DNA of 64,000 nt from JAHRAW01 sp965262585 (GCA_965262585.1 OZ253546.1:1984001-2048000); one strand, 5' to 3'. Shown: positions 17,131 through 26,337, numbered from the stretch's first letter. Program-made: numbers and translations. Notes: generated by a model not told the origin, from the letters alone.

Positions 17131-17343
17131 ATGGGTAATGAATTTTTCTACATAGACGAAAACGGTAAAAAGCAGGATGCGTGGATACACGAAGAGTTAT
17201 TGGACGAAGGTAACGCCGATTTAGATTTGCAGCAAACCGAATTCCTTATACAGGAAGCGCGGGAAGACGGCGACTTGCCGGGTTTGCGGAGGGCTTTGGC
17301 AAGGTATCAAGAAAAATTGAAACGATACGGGAGGGCGAAATGA
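17131..17343 (+). CDS. Small acidic hypothetical protein coupled to adk
   Basis: 70 residues, starting MGNEFFYIDENGKK, mostly helical and rich in Glu, Asp, Leu and Gln. No family recognised. A G-rich ribosome site precedes the ATG, and an exact TATAAT lies at 17105–17110. Its stop overlaps the adk ATG (ATGA), so the two are translated together. That coupling supports it being a real gene. Confidence 0.65.
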   Translation: MGNEFFYIDENGKKQDAWIHEELLDEGNADLDLQQTEFLIQEAREDGDLPGLRRALARYQEKLKRYGRAK

Positions 17344-17990
17344 AATTAATTCTTATGGGCGGCCCCGGAGCGGGCAAAGGCACCATCGCCAAACTATTAT
17401 CCGCCATTGACGGGTCGGTGCAGATTTCCACCGGCGATATTCTGCGCGGTGCGGTGGAGGCGGAGAGCGAACTGGGGCGGCAGGCCGGGGAGCATATGCG
17501 CCGTGGGGAACTGGTTCCCGATGACTTGATCATGGCGTTGATGGAGCACCGGCTGCAGCAGATCGACTGCGAACACGGTTTTTTGCTGGACGGTTTTCCG
17601 CGCACCATCCCTCAGGCGGAAGCACTCAATCGCCTTCTCGAAAAACTGCATATCGTCCTTGATATGGTGGTGAATATCGACGTCCCCCGGGCGGTGCTCA
17701 TGGAACGCCTGACCACCCGCCGGACTTGCGAGAATCCCGAATGCCAGGAAATTTACAATCTCAAAAGCAAGCCGCCTAAGGTGGAAGGAATTTGCGACAA
17801 GTGCGGCAGTGCCGTGGTGCAGCGTGATGATGAAACCGAGGAAGCCATCGGCCATCGGCTGGCAGTCTACGAGGAGAAAACCGCGCCGCTGATTGGGTTC
17901 TACGAAAAACAGGGCTTGCTGATTACCACCCAATCCACCTCCAGCGAAACGGTGCTGCGGGCGGTAACCGAGCGGCTTGGGTCAACATAA
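17340..17990 (+). CDS. adk: Adenylate kinase with zinc-type LID
   Basis: Interconverts ATP, ADP and AMP. The 216 residues have the P-loop GGPGAGKGT (7–15), STGDILR AMP-binding segment, and LLDGFPRT. The LID domain carries four cysteines, C130, C135, C152 and C155, as in zinc-binding adenylate kinases; most gammaproteobacterial Adk proteins lack them. The first pair is spaced CX4C rather than the usual CX2C. This may reflect transfer or an ancient form. Confidence 0.95.
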   Translation: MKLILMGGPGAGKGTIAKLLSAIDGSVQISTGDILRGAVEAESELGRQAGEHMRRGELVPDDLIMALMEHRLQQIDCEHGFLLDGFPRTIPQAEALNRLLEKLHIVLDMVVNIDVPRAVLMERLTTRRTCENPECQEIYNLKSKPPKVEGICDKCGSAVVQRDDETEEAIGHRLAVYEEKTAPLIGFYEKQGLLITTQSTSSETVLRAVTERLGST

Positions 17991-18017
17991 CCGGCGCCGG
18001 CCGCTGAAGTTGAAAAC

Positions 18018-18650
18018 TTACCGCCGGATCACCAGCACCTGGGCGTTGATGCCTTCCTTGCGGATGTATTCGGTTTCGATGATTTCTTGCACCGTGAAGT
18101 GGTGCCGTTCGGCTTCGGCGCGCAGGACGGCTTCGAGGTTGTGCTCGACCCACGCACCGGCGTTCACCGTGATCACGCACGGGCCTCCGGGTTTCACGCA
18201 GTTGACCGCGTTGTGCAGGTCGGCAAGGTGCGGCGTTCCATATGAAAATAATCCGACGCTGATGAGCGCGTCATAGCGGTGCTCGGATTCCAGCGGCCGG
18301 GTGACATCGTGGCGGTATAGCGTGCGGTATACATCGCGCCGCGTTGCGACCTCGAGCATTTCCGGCGAGAAGTCGGTGCCGTCAATGCATGTGTAGCCGA
18401 GATTTTTCAAGGTCGCTCCCACCAGCCCGGTGCCGCAACCCATGTCCAGCAAGTCGGCATTTTTGTCGGCGACGATGTTGGCGAAGATTTCGCTACTGCG
18501 AAGGTGCGCCACATAACCGAGGTCGTCGACCAGATCGGATTCATAGGTTCCTGCCCAGCGGTCGTATTGCGCCTGTTTGTCGCCCTGAAAGGTGTAGATT
18601 TTGGCCAGACGATCGTCCACCTTGTCCATGTTTAGTTTCTGCTGGCTCAT
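18018..18650 (-). CDS. Class I SAM-dependent methyltransferase
   Basis: 210 residues. Motif I DLLDMGCGTG (about 67–76) and the acidic loop GTDFSPEML mark the SAM site, followed by DALISVGLFSYG and VKPGGPCVITV. This small family resembles the Williams–Beuren-type and related methyltransferases. Substrate unknown. It lies 56 bases after the CMD-family gene on the same strand, so they may share a transcript. Confidence 0.82.
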   Translation of the reverse strand: MSQQKLNMDKVDDRLAKIYTFQGDKQAQYDRWAGTYESDLVDDLGYVAHLRSSEIFANIVADKNADLLDMGCGTGLVGATLKNLGYTCIDGTDFSPEMLEVATRRDVYRTLYRHDVTRPLESEHRYDALISVGLFSYGTPHLADLHNAVNCVKPGGPCVITVNAGAWVEHNLEAVLRAEAERHHFTVQEIIETEYIRKEGINAQVLVIRR

Positions 18651-18706
18651 TAATTATCTCCGCAATTATTTGCCGCGTTTCATGGGTGGGACGGGCAAGC
18701 CGACGG

Positions 18707-19087
18707 TTATTCCATTCCCAATTCGTCCATGACCTTGCGCGCGGCGCGAAAACATTCCAGGGATTGAGGCACGCCGCAATAGATGGCGATTACATGAATG
18801 ATGGCGCGTAACTGTTCTTTGGTGACGCCGTTGTTGATGGCACCTCGGCAGTGAATTTCCCATTCGTGCATTTTGCCGAGGGCGCCGATCATCGTCAGGT
18901 TCATCATCGATCGGGTTTTCGCATCGATGCAGTCGTCGCCCCAGCCGAAACCCCAGCACCATTCGGTCATTGTTTCCTGGAAGGGTCGGGTAAAGTCGTC
19001 CGCCGCCGCCAGATTTTTTTCCACATAGTCGGCGCCCAGAGTGGCTTTTCGCCGCGCAAGACCGAGGTCAAATCGTTGTTGGTCCAT
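18707..19087 (-). CDS. Carboxymuconolactone decarboxylase-family protein
   Basis: 126 residues of the CMD/AhpD fold: helical segments with KTRSMMNLTMIGALGKMHEWEIH and the C-terminal GVTKEQLRAIIHVIAIYCGVPQSLE. The frame extends upstream, but a GGAG ribosome site 8 bases before the ATG of MDQQRFDLG decides the start. AhpD-type CxxC is not seen, so a lactone decarboxylase-like role is more likely than peroxidase. It sits 65 bases after a DMGDH-type flavoprotein gene on the same strand and may belong to the same catabolic unit. Confidence 0.85.
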   Translation of the reverse strand: MDQQRFDLGLARRKATLGADYVEKNLAAADDFTRPFQETMTEWCWGFGWGDDCIDAKTRSMMNLTMIGALGKMHEWEIHCRGAINNGVTKEQLRAIIHVIAIYCGVPQSLECFRAARKVMDELGME

Positions 19088-19152
19088 GGTTGTCTCCGCA
19101 GGTTGAGATAGTGATTGGATTATGTCATTTATATCAGAGTCGTGCCCGTGAT

Positions 19153-21579
19153 TCATGCCCGCGCCAGTTTGTTGTGCGGATCCCGAAGCGGTTGTTCCAT
19201 CACCACCGCCCGCCGTGGCGTTCCCAGCACCAGCACTTCGAGTTCGGTTCCCAAGTCCGCGGCCTCGGGTGCAACATAGGCGAATCCCAGATAATGCCCG
19301 ACCGCATAGCCGTAGCCCCCCGAAGAAATCCGCCCCACCATGCGCCCCCGATGCCACACCGACTCCGCGCCGAGGGGATCGGCCTTCGGTTGTTCCCCCG
19401 CCGGTTCATCCAGTTGCAAGTAAACCAGCGTCCATTTGCGCGCCGCCGCAACGGTTGCCTCGCGCCCCTGAAATTCGCAGTTGCGGGCGAAACGCAAGAT
19501 GCCAGATTCCGCCATGGTGACTTCATGGGTTAGTTCGTGGCCGGAACGATAGGCTTTTTCCATGCGCATGGCGTTCAGTGCCGCGGAGCCGACGTGCACC
19601 AGATCCCCGTCGGCGGCGGCGATCAACGCCCGGTAAATCGCAGCCATGCCATGCATCGGGCTATGCAGTTCCCAGCCCAGTTCGCCGGTGTAGGTAACGC
19701 GCATGGCGCGCACGTTATCTATGCCGGCCACGGTGATGAGGCGGGTGGTCAGCCACGGGAAAGCGGCGTTGTCGAGGGGTGCGTCGGTGCATTGGGCGAG
19801 GATAGCGCGGGATTCGGGCCCGGCAAGCATTTGCACGCCATAGGTCTCGGATACATTGTTGAAGCACACGGCTTCTCCCTCGCGCACCTGCCGTTCCATC
19901 CAGTTGAGGAGTGCCGCTTCCCGGGCGGCGGCGTACACCAGATAATAATGATTGTCGCCGAGCCGGGCCAGCGTCCCTTCGCCTTGGATGCGGCCGTGGT
20001 CACAAATCAGATAAGTGAGGGCGATGCCGCCGGTTTTTTGCGGCAGTTGGTTGGAAGACACGCGCTGCAGAAAGCCCACCGCATCGGCACCCGACACTTC
20101 GATTTTAGCGAAGGCACTCAAGTCGGCGATGCCAGCGTGGGCGCGCAGTCCGTCGACTTCGGCGCCGATGATGTGGTGCAGTTGCGAACGCCGGAAACTA
20201 TAGATGTGTTGCCGAGGTATCCCGTTCACGGCATACCATTGCGGGCGTTCCCAGCCGAATACGTCTTCATAAACCGCGCCTTTTTTCCGCAGCACTTTAT
20301 ACAATGGCGAAGTCTTGGAATGGGAAGGGCGGCAGCCCCGGCGGTCGAAGGCCGGGTAGGGGGTTTCGTGGCGCAGCAAGTAATCTTCGGCGGCCTTTTC
20401 CAAGCGGTATTGGTCGTCGATGGCGGCGCCGAAACGGCGCGGATCAAAACTTCGCAGGGAAATATCCACTTCGCCGTGCACCATCCACCGCGCCAGATAT
20501 TTCCCCGCCCCCGGCCCCCAGGCGATGCCCACTTGCGCGCCGCAACACAGCCAGAAATTTCTTGGCCCGCACGGCCCGAGCAGCATGTTACCGTCCACCG
20601 GGTGGGTGATGGCGCCGCGCACCACGCGCTTGATGCCGAGGTCGGCGAGTACCGGCATGCGCGCCATGGCGTTTTCCAACCACGGCATGATGTTCCCGTA
20701 ATCCGCTTCGAAGAGTTCGTTTTCCGATTCCCAGGGCGTGCCGTACTCCCACACCGTTTTGGGGTTGGCTTTTTCATAGATGCCGATGAGCCCGGATTTT
20801 TGCTCCATGCGAATATAGCCCGAGACCTTGCGGTCGTCCCGAATGACCGGCAATTCGGTTTTCAGGTCGGCGAATTCCGGCACGGTTTCGGTGATCAGGT
20901 AATGGTGAAGTAGGTTGGCGATGGGCAAGTCGAGGCCGACCCATTGCCCGATCTGGCGGGCGTAGGTGCCGCCGGCATTGACTACCCTGTGGGCGGTGAT
21001 GTCGCCTTGTTCGGTGTGTACGAGGTATTCGCCATTGGGCCGGATGGTAATGCCGAGGGCGCGGTTGTTGCGGATGATGGTTGCGCCCATTTGCCGAGCA
21101 CCGGCGGCCAGGGCGAGGGTAACTCCGGCGGGGTCGACGTGGCCGTCATGAGGTGTGTAAAGCGCGGCCTTGATGCCATCGAGATTGTAGAAGGGATGAA
21201 GTTGCGCGATTCGTTCCGGGCCGACGATTTCCATTTCATTGGCTAGGCCCTTGCCCACCGACAAGGTATATCCCAGCCAGTCCACTTCATCGTCTTCGTA
21301 TGCAACCCGCAAACTGCCGCAATCGTGCCAGCCGCAAGACTGGCCGGTTTCTCGTTCAAGAGTCGGGTATAGGGCGGTGCCGTAGGCGGCCATTTTGGCG
21401 AGCGCATAATGGCTTACCGAATGGGTGATTTGCCCCGCCGCATGCCAGGTGGAGCCGCTGGTTAATTCCCCTTTTTCAAGGAGCACCAAGTCGCTTTGCC
21501 CCTCCTTGCACAGGTGGTAGGCCAGCGAGCAGCCCATCACCCCGCCGCCGATGATGACGATTTCTGCTTGAGTTTTCAT
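19153..21579 (-). CDS. FAD/GcvT-type dimethylglycine or sarcosine dehydrogenase (paralogue 1)
   Basis: 808 residues. An FAD-binding DAO domain (start VIIGGGVMGCSLAYHL) is followed by a GcvT-like folate-binding half (about 430–808). SGSTWHAAG contains H46, at the place where FAD is covalently attached in mammalian dimethylglycine dehydrogenase. Members oxidise N-methyl groups of dimethylglycine, sarcosine or similar N-methyl amino acids and pass the carbon to tetrahydrofolate. It is divergent from a Rieske-led operon with a 128-base shared spacer, so joint control is likely. The true substrate (dimethylglycine, sarcosine, N-methylproline) cannot be read from sequence. Confidence 0.87.
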   Translation of the reverse strand: MKTQAEIVIIGGGVMGCSLAYHLCKEGQSDLVLLEKGELTSGSTWHAAGQITHSVSHYALAKMAAYGTALYPTLERETGQSCGWHDCGSLRVAYEDDEVDWLGYTLSVGKGLANEMEIVGPERIAQLHPFYNLDGIKAALYTPHDGHVDPAGVTLALAAGARQMGATIIRNNRALGITIRPNGEYLVHTEQGDITAHRVVNAGGTYARQIGQWVGLDLPIANLLHHYLITETVPEFADLKTELPVIRDDRKVSGYIRMEQKSGLIGIYEKANPKTVWEYGTPWESENELFEADYGNIMPWLENAMARMPVLADLGIKRVVRGAITHPVDGNMLLGPCGPRNFWLCCGAQVGIAWGPGAGKYLARWMVHGEVDISLRSFDPRRFGAAIDDQYRLEKAAEDYLLRHETPYPAFDRRGCRPSHSKTSPLYKVLRKKGAVYEDVFGWERPQWYAVNGIPRQHIYSFRRSQLHHIIGAEVDGLRAHAGIADLSAFAKIEVSGADAVGFLQRVSSNQLPQKTGGIALTYLICDHGRIQGEGTLARLGDNHYYLVYAAAREAALLNWMERQVREGEAVCFNNVSETYGVQMLAGPESRAILAQCTDAPLDNAAFPWLTTRLITVAGIDNVRAMRVTYTGELGWELHSPMHGMAAIYRALIAAADGDLVHVGSAALNAMRMEKAYRSGHELTHEVTMAESGILRFARNCEFQGREATVAAARKWTLVYLQLDEPAGEQPKADPLGAESVWHRGRMVGRISSGGYGYAVGHYLGFAYVAPEAADLGTELEVLVLGTPRRAVVMEQPLRDPHNKLARA

Positions 21580-21707
21580 GATGAAGGCATAGTTGGGGTA
21601 TACTTTTTCAAGGTATGATTTCCGAGTTGCCTCAGGGGAATCTCAGGGTAATTTAAAGGCGGGGGTATTTTAACCATCGTTGTTACCCGCTTGAAACCGG
21701 TATCGAA
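21580..21707. promoter_or_regulatory. Shared divergent promoter region of the betaine block
   Basis: 128-base spacer between the DMGDH gene (minus) and the Rieske gene (plus). AT-rich for this genome, with GGTAT/GGGTAT repeats and possible -10 boxes such as TATACT and TATGAT on either side. I cannot assign a definite operator. Confidence 0.4.
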
Positions 21708-22805
21708 ATGCAAAATCACCAATCCGCCGCCGTGCCGATCACCGGCTTGCCGGGGAAATACTTCACCGACCACGAGATTTTCCGGCGCGCCCGGGAAAAT
21801 ATATTTTTCCGCACTTGGCAGTATGCCTGCCACGCCAGTCAGGTGCCCGTTGCCGGCGATTATCTCAGTTTCTCCCTGTTCGATCAGGACATCTTTGTGA
21901 TGCGCGACCGCGACGGCCGCCTCGGTGCGTTTTACAACGTGTGCCGACACCGTGGCCACAAACTGGTGGAGGGAAGCGGCAACCGCAAAACCATCGTCTG
22001 TCCATACCACGCCTGGAGTTATGAACTGGACGGGCGTTTGCGTGGCGCTCCGAACGCGCACAAAGTCGCCAACTTCGATGTCCGAAAAATTCGCCTTGCT
22101 GCGGTTGCGTTGGAAGAGTTTCTCGGTTTTGTATTCGTCAACCTCGACGCCGAAGCGCCGCCCATGGATAAATGTTATCCCGGCGTACGCGAAGCCATCC
22201 TGACGCTGTGCCCGGATTTTGGAACGCGCCTGTTTGCTCACGAGTATTCGGTCGATGAAGGGTGCAACTGGCTGATCGCGGTGGAGAATTACAACGAATG
22301 TTACCACTGCAAGGTGGCGCATCCCGATTTTGCACGGGGGGTAATCGATCCCCATACCTACAACATCGCGCCCTTCGGCGAAGGGTATACCCTGCGCCAT
22401 ACTTCGCAAGCGAGCGCAAGCGGGCAAGCATGGTACGACGTCTCCGGCTCCGACTACGGTGCTTTCTATCTATGGCCGTCCACGAGCATCCAGTTGTGGC
22501 CGGGCGGCGTGCTAAACGGTTATTGCTGGCGGCCGCTTTCCGTTGAAGACACCGAAGTGCGGCGTTTGTGGTATTCCTCGGACGGCAAAGTCAGCGGGCA
22601 AATGCAAAAGATTATCGACCTCGACCGCGAGACGGTTTTCGCCGAAGACCTCAGCCTCGTGCGCAGCGTGCAACGCGGGGTAAATAGCCGTGGTTTCGCC
22701 CCCGGCCCGTTGATAATCGACCCGGACGGCGGTATCGACAACGAACTTTCCACCGCCACCTTGCACCGCTGGATGCGCGAAGCGGTAGACCGGCAATCTG
22801 CGTGA
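21708..22805 (+). CDS. Rieske non-haem iron oxygenase, betaine demethylase-like
   Basis: Alpha-subunit oxygenase of 365 residues that likely removes a methyl group from a quaternary amine as formaldehyde. Rieske centre ligands C79–H81 and C98–H101 (CRHRGH, CPYHAW). Mononuclear iron site H200 and H205 in ENYNECYHCKVAHPDF with E197 bridging. This pattern is shared with glycine betaine demethylase (GbcA), choline monooxygenase and proline-betaine demethylases. No reductase partner gene is adjacent. First gene of a four-gene operon; its stop overlaps the next start (GTGA). Confidence 0.87.
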   Translation: MQNHQSAAVPITGLPGKYFTDHEIFRRARENIFFRTWQYACHASQVPVAGDYLSFSLFDQDIFVMRDRDGRLGAFYNVCRHRGHKLVEGSGNRKTIVCPYHAWSYELDGRLRGAPNAHKVANFDVRKIRLAAVALEEFLGFVFVNLDAEAPPMDKCYPGVREAILTLCPDFGTRLFAHEYSVDEGCNWLIAVENYNECYHCKVAHPDFARGVIDPHTYNIAPFGEGYTLRHTSQASASGQAWYDVSGSDYGAFYLWPSTSIQLWPGGVLNGYCWRPLSVEDTEVRRLWYSSDGKVSGQMQKIIDLDRETVFAEDLSLVRSVQRGVNSRGFAPGPLIIDPDGGIDNELSTATLHRWMREAVDRQSA

Positions 22806-23884
22806 CGGCATCCCCGGACACCATGCGCGCGGTGCTGCTGAGCGGCCACGGCGGCCTCGATAAACTGGACTATCGTGAACGCTGGCCGAAGCCCGTCCCG
22901 CAACCGGACGAAGTGCTGGTTCGGGTGCGTGCGTGCGGATTAAACAACACCGACATCAATACCCGCACCGCATGGTATGCCCAATCAGATTCTTCAGCGG
23001 ATGGCGCATGGGGCGGGGCGGCGATTTCCTTTCCGCTCATTCAAGGCGCCGATGCGGTGGGTGTGGTGGAATCTGTCGGCGGCAATGCCAACCCAAACTT
23101 GCTTGGGCGGCGGGTGATGATTGACCCGTGGTTGCGGGATTGGAATGCGCCGTTGAATCTGGATAAATGCGGTTATTTCGGTAGCGAATGCCACGGCGGT
23201 TTCGCCGAATACACCACCGTCCATCAACGCAATGCGCATCCGATTGAATGCGACCTCAGCGACGCCGAACTCGCAACCTTTGCCACTTCCTCCATCACCG
23301 CCGAACACATGCTCACGCGGGTGCAAGTGGGCATCGGCGATGAGGTGCTGATTACCGGTGCCTCCGGCGGCGTCGGTTCGGCGTTGATACAACTGTGCAA
23401 ACGCCGTGGTGCAACGAGCATCGCGTTGTGCGCAAAAGCCAAGGCCGAACGAGTGCGCGAACTGGGCGCCGACTTGGTGCTGGCCTATGCATCCCTCGAT
23501 AAATTTGACCTGCGGGCGGCTTTGCGCGAGGAACTTGGACACGGGCAAGTCAGCGTGGTGGCCGACCTCATCGGCGGCGACCTCTGGCCGCAACTCATCA
23601 ACGCCCTTGCCCGTGGTGGCCGATACGCCTGCGCCGGTGCCATTGCCGGGTCCATGGTGACCCTCGACTTGCGGATTTTTTATTTACGCAACCTGCTGTT
23701 TGCCGGTGCCACCGTCACCCCGCCGGGCTTGTTTGCCGATCTGGTGCGGTATATCGAACAAAGTAAAATCCGTCCGCTCCTTGCCGCCACCTATCCACTG
23801 GCGCAGTTGCGCGAAGCCCAACAGGCGTTTATGGACAAGCGGCAAGTCGGCAATATCGTGGTTACTATGGAAGATGCGCCGTGA
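22802..23884 (+). CDS. Medium-chain (MDR) alcohol dehydrogenase/quinone reductase-like
   Basis: 360 residues; NAD(P)-dependent oxidoreductase with the MDR start AVLLSGHGGLDKLDY, GLNNTDIN, and the nucleotide-binding TGASGGVGSALIQL. It starts at GTG overlapping the Rieske stop; an ATG 7 codons later (MRAVLL) is an alternative. Within the operon it could oxidise formaldehyde adducts or an alcohol product, or serve the Rieske enzyme as a redox partner, but nothing in the sequence fixes this. Confidence 0.83.
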   Translation: MTASPDTMRAVLLSGHGGLDKLDYRERWPKPVPQPDEVLVRVRACGLNNTDINTRTAWYAQSDSSADGAWGGAAISFPLIQGADAVGVVESVGGNANPNLLGRRVMIDPWLRDWNAPLNLDKCGYFGSECHGGFAEYTTVHQRNAHPIECDLSDAELATFATSSITAEHMLTRVQVGIGDEVLITGASGGVGSALIQLCKRRGATSIALCAKAKAERVRELGADLVLAYASLDKFDLRAALREELGHGQVSVVADLIGGDLWPQLINALARGGRYACAGAIAGSMVTLDLRIFYLRNLLFAGATVTPPGLFADLVRYIEQSKIRPLLAATYPLAQLREAQQAFMDKRQVGNIVVTMEDAP

Positions 23885-24990
23885 AGATTAAGCGCGTGTC
23901 GGTATACCAAAAAACCCTGCCGCTGGAAAAACCCTACCGGCTTTCCGGCGGTCGGCTGTTGTTCGAAAATCTCGATTCCACTTTTATTCGCATGGAAACC
24001 GACACCGGCATCACCGGCTGGGGCGAGGGTTGCCCCTGGGGGCATACCTATCTTCCGGCCCACGGCGCCGGGATTCGTGCCGCTGCACAGTTGCTTGCCC
24101 CGGCGCTGATGGGCTTCGACCCGCGCCGGTTGGATCAGGTGAACCGCCAAATGGATATAACTTTGCCCGGCCACGAGTACGCCAAATCGCCCTTCGATAT
24201 TGCCTGCTGGGATATTTTCGGGCAGTCGGCGGGCATGCCCATCGCCGACCTGCTGGGCGGCGGTTACGATGAACCCACCTTCATCACCTCCAGCATCGCC
24301 ACCGACACACCGGCGCGAATGCTGGCCGACATGCAACGCTATCGTGACCGTGGCTACCGCCGTCATTCGGTGAAAATCGGCGCGGACACCACGCTGGACA
24401 TCGAACGCATCCGTTATCTCGAGGCCAAGCGCAATGAAGACGAACGCATTTATTACGATGTCAATCGCGCATGGCTGCCCGCCGAGGCCATCGAGGTGAT
24501 GAATGCGGTGCGGGATTTGCCCGTGGTGATCGAGCAGCCCTGCGAGACTCTGGAGCAATGCGCGGTGGTGCGTGCGCGTACGCTGCAACCAATATCCATC
24601 GATGAGCGTCTGGAAACCCCCGCCGACATGCAGCACATCATCGCCTCGGGTATCGCTGAAATCGTCAATATAAAAATCAACCGCTGCGGTGGCCTGACCA
24701 AATCCCGGCGTATTCGGGATGCGGCGTTGTCGGCGGGTATGCGGATGCTGGTTATGGAAACCGGCGGCAGCGTCATCGCCGATACCGCGGCCCAGCATCT
24801 GGCTCAGTCGGTCCCCGTGGAAAACCGCCTCGGCACCTGGTTGTGTCAGGAAATGCTGACCGTGGACACCGCCCCCGGCCGGGGCGCGCGCAATACAGAC
24901 GGCGTCAGCGCCATCCCGCCGGGCATGCCGGGGCTCGGCGTGGCACCGGATGAGGCGGTTCTTGGCGCGCCGGTGGCGGTGTATGAATGA
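23881..24990 (+). CDS. Enolase-superfamily protein, betaine 2-epimerase-like
   Basis: 369 residues, GTG start overlapping the upstream stop. Mandelate racemase/muconate lactonising fold: N-terminal cap, then a barrel with metal ligands D193, E218 and D241 and acid–base lysines K165 (HSVKIG) and K265 (NIKINRCGG). The lysine pair on opposite faces is that of racemases/epimerases of the group that includes 4-hydroxyproline betaine 2-epimerase (HpbD). The Rieske gene upstream and FAD demethylase gene divergent from it match the logic of the known hydroxyproline-betaine pathway. A dehydratase role is the alternative. Confidence 0.8.
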   Translation: MKIKRVSVYQKTLPLEKPYRLSGGRLLFENLDSTFIRMETDTGITGWGEGCPWGHTYLPAHGAGIRAAAQLLAPALMGFDPRRLDQVNRQMDITLPGHEYAKSPFDIACWDIFGQSAGMPIADLLGGGYDEPTFITSSIATDTPARMLADMQRYRDRGYRRHSVKIGADTTLDIERIRYLEAKRNEDERIYYDVNRAWLPAEAIEVMNAVRDLPVVIEQPCETLEQCAVVRARTLQPISIDERLETPADMQHIIASGIAEIVNIKINRCGGLTKSRRIRDAALSAGMRMLVMETGGSVIADTAAQHLAQSVPVENRLGTWLCQEMLTVDTAPGRGARNTDGVSAIPPGMPGLGVAPDEAVLGAPVAVYE

Positions 24991-26305
24991 CTCGCCCCCA
25001 CCAGAAACCCGCGGCCAAACCAACGCCGAGTTGTTCGCCATCGCCGAACAATGTCTGCCCGGTGCCGGGCTTGGCGGCTATGCGCTGGCTAAAGATATTC
25101 GCCTGGTGTTTTCCCATGGCCGCGGGTCGCGGATGTGGGATATGGATGGCAACGAATACATTGATTATGTCGGCGGCGCCGGTGCGCTGATCCTCGGCCA
25201 TTCCCATGCAGCGGTTATGGAAGCAGCCCGACAACAGATGGCGAAAGGCGCGCACATGTTCGGCTCCCTCACCGCCCCCGCCATCCAACTGGCCGAGCGG
25301 CTGGCGCGGGACATTCCTTGCGCCGGAAAAATCGCCTACGCCACCACCGGTTCCGAGGCCACCGCCTACGCCATGCGCCTGGCCCGGGCTTTCACCGGGC
25401 GCGACAAAATCCTCAAGTTTGAAGGTGCCTACCACGGCAACCACGACTACGCCATCGTCTCGACTTTCCCCAAAGAAACCGGACACTATCCGGCCGGCGT
25501 TGCCGATTCCTTCGGCCAGCCGGCGGCCACCACTTCCACCATGCTGGTAGCACCCTACAACGACCTTGCGGCGGTCGGCAAAATCATCGCCGAACATGGC
25601 CGTGACATCGCCGCCATCATCGCCGAAGGCGTGCAACGCATCATCCCGGCGAAGCCTGAATTTCTCGCCGGCCTGCGAAAATTGTGCGATGCCCACGACA
25701 TCCTGCTAATCCTCGACGAAGTGGTCACCGGTTTCCGGTTGGAATATGGCGGCGCGCAGGCATGGTATGGAATCAAACCCGACCTCGCCACTTATGGAAA
25801 AGTGGTGGGCGCGGGCGGTCCTTTGTCGTGCGTGGCCGGGGAGTCGGAAATCATCGACCAGTCCGACCCCAACCGCAAGGGCGAGGATAAATACACCTAT
25901 TTCAACGGCACCCTGCACGGCAATCCGGTGGCGGCGGCGGCCACGCTGGCGATGCTCGACGAATTGTCCGCCACCGGCGTTTATGCGCGCATGAACCAAT
26001 ACGCCGGTGAGTTATGCCGGGCCTGCCGGGAAGTGTTGGCGCGGCATAAGATACCGGCCATCGCCCACCACACCGGATCGCTGTGGCAGATCTTGTTTAT
26101 GCCCGAACCCCCCACATGCCATACCGACCTGCTGGCCGGCGATCAAGCAGCCATGCGGCGGTTGGACACGGAACTGATCAAGCAGGGGCAATATGTACTG
26201 CCCGGGGTGCGGCGGTTTGTCTCGGCGGTCCACGACCAATCCGACCTCGAAGAGACCGTGCGCGGACTGGATGCGGCTTGCCGGGCCTTTAACAAAACCG
26301 GCTGA
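24983..26305 (+). CDS. Class III aminotransferase, GSA-aminomutase-like
   Basis: 440 residues from the ATG (MNDSPPPETRG) that overlaps the upstream stop by 8 bases. PLP-dependent: TTGSEATAYAMRLAR, LILDEVVTGFR, and lysine K273 in LATYGKVVGAG. Related to hemL (in this window) but lacks its VNSP start, so it is likely a catabolic transaminase for an amine or semialdehyde from the betaine pathway. Last gene of the operon. Confidence 0.85.
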   Translation: MNDSPPPETRGQTNAELFAIAEQCLPGAGLGGYALAKDIRLVFSHGRGSRMWDMDGNEYIDYVGGAGALILGHSHAAVMEAARQQMAKGAHMFGSLTAPAIQLAERLARDIPCAGKIAYATTGSEATAYAMRLARAFTGRDKILKFEGAYHGNHDYAIVSTFPKETGHYPAGVADSFGQPAATTSTMLVAPYNDLAAVGKIIAEHGRDIAAIIAEGVQRIIPAKPEFLAGLRKLCDAHDILLILDEVVTGFRLEYGGAQAWYGIKPDLATYGKVVGAGGPLSCVAGESEIIDQSDPNRKGEDKYTYFNGTLHGNPVAAAATLAMLDELSATGVYARMNQYAGELCRACREVLARHKIPAIAHHTGSLWQILFMPEPPTCHTDLLAGDQAAMRRLDTELIKQGQYVLPGVRRFVSAVHDQSDLEETVRGLDAACRAFNKTG

Positions 26306-26308
26306 TCC

Positions 26309-26337
26309 CGCCCGCCCACTTGGGGGGCAAGCGGGCG
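26309..26337. repeat. GC-rich hairpin between converging genes
   Basis: CGCCCGC (26309–26315) and GCGGGCG (26331–26337) flank a 15-base loop between the converging aminotransferase and surface-protein genes. No T run follows on either strand, so termination is possible but not proven. Confidence 0.35.

Noticed and set aside
19537..20913. 458-codon plus-strand frame
   Set aside because: Antisense shadow of the DMGDH paralogue 1 gene; composition typical of reverse frames in GC-rich coding DNA.
23791..25041. 416-codon minus-strand frame
   Set aside because: Antisense shadow of the epimerase-like gene with no recognisable protein.
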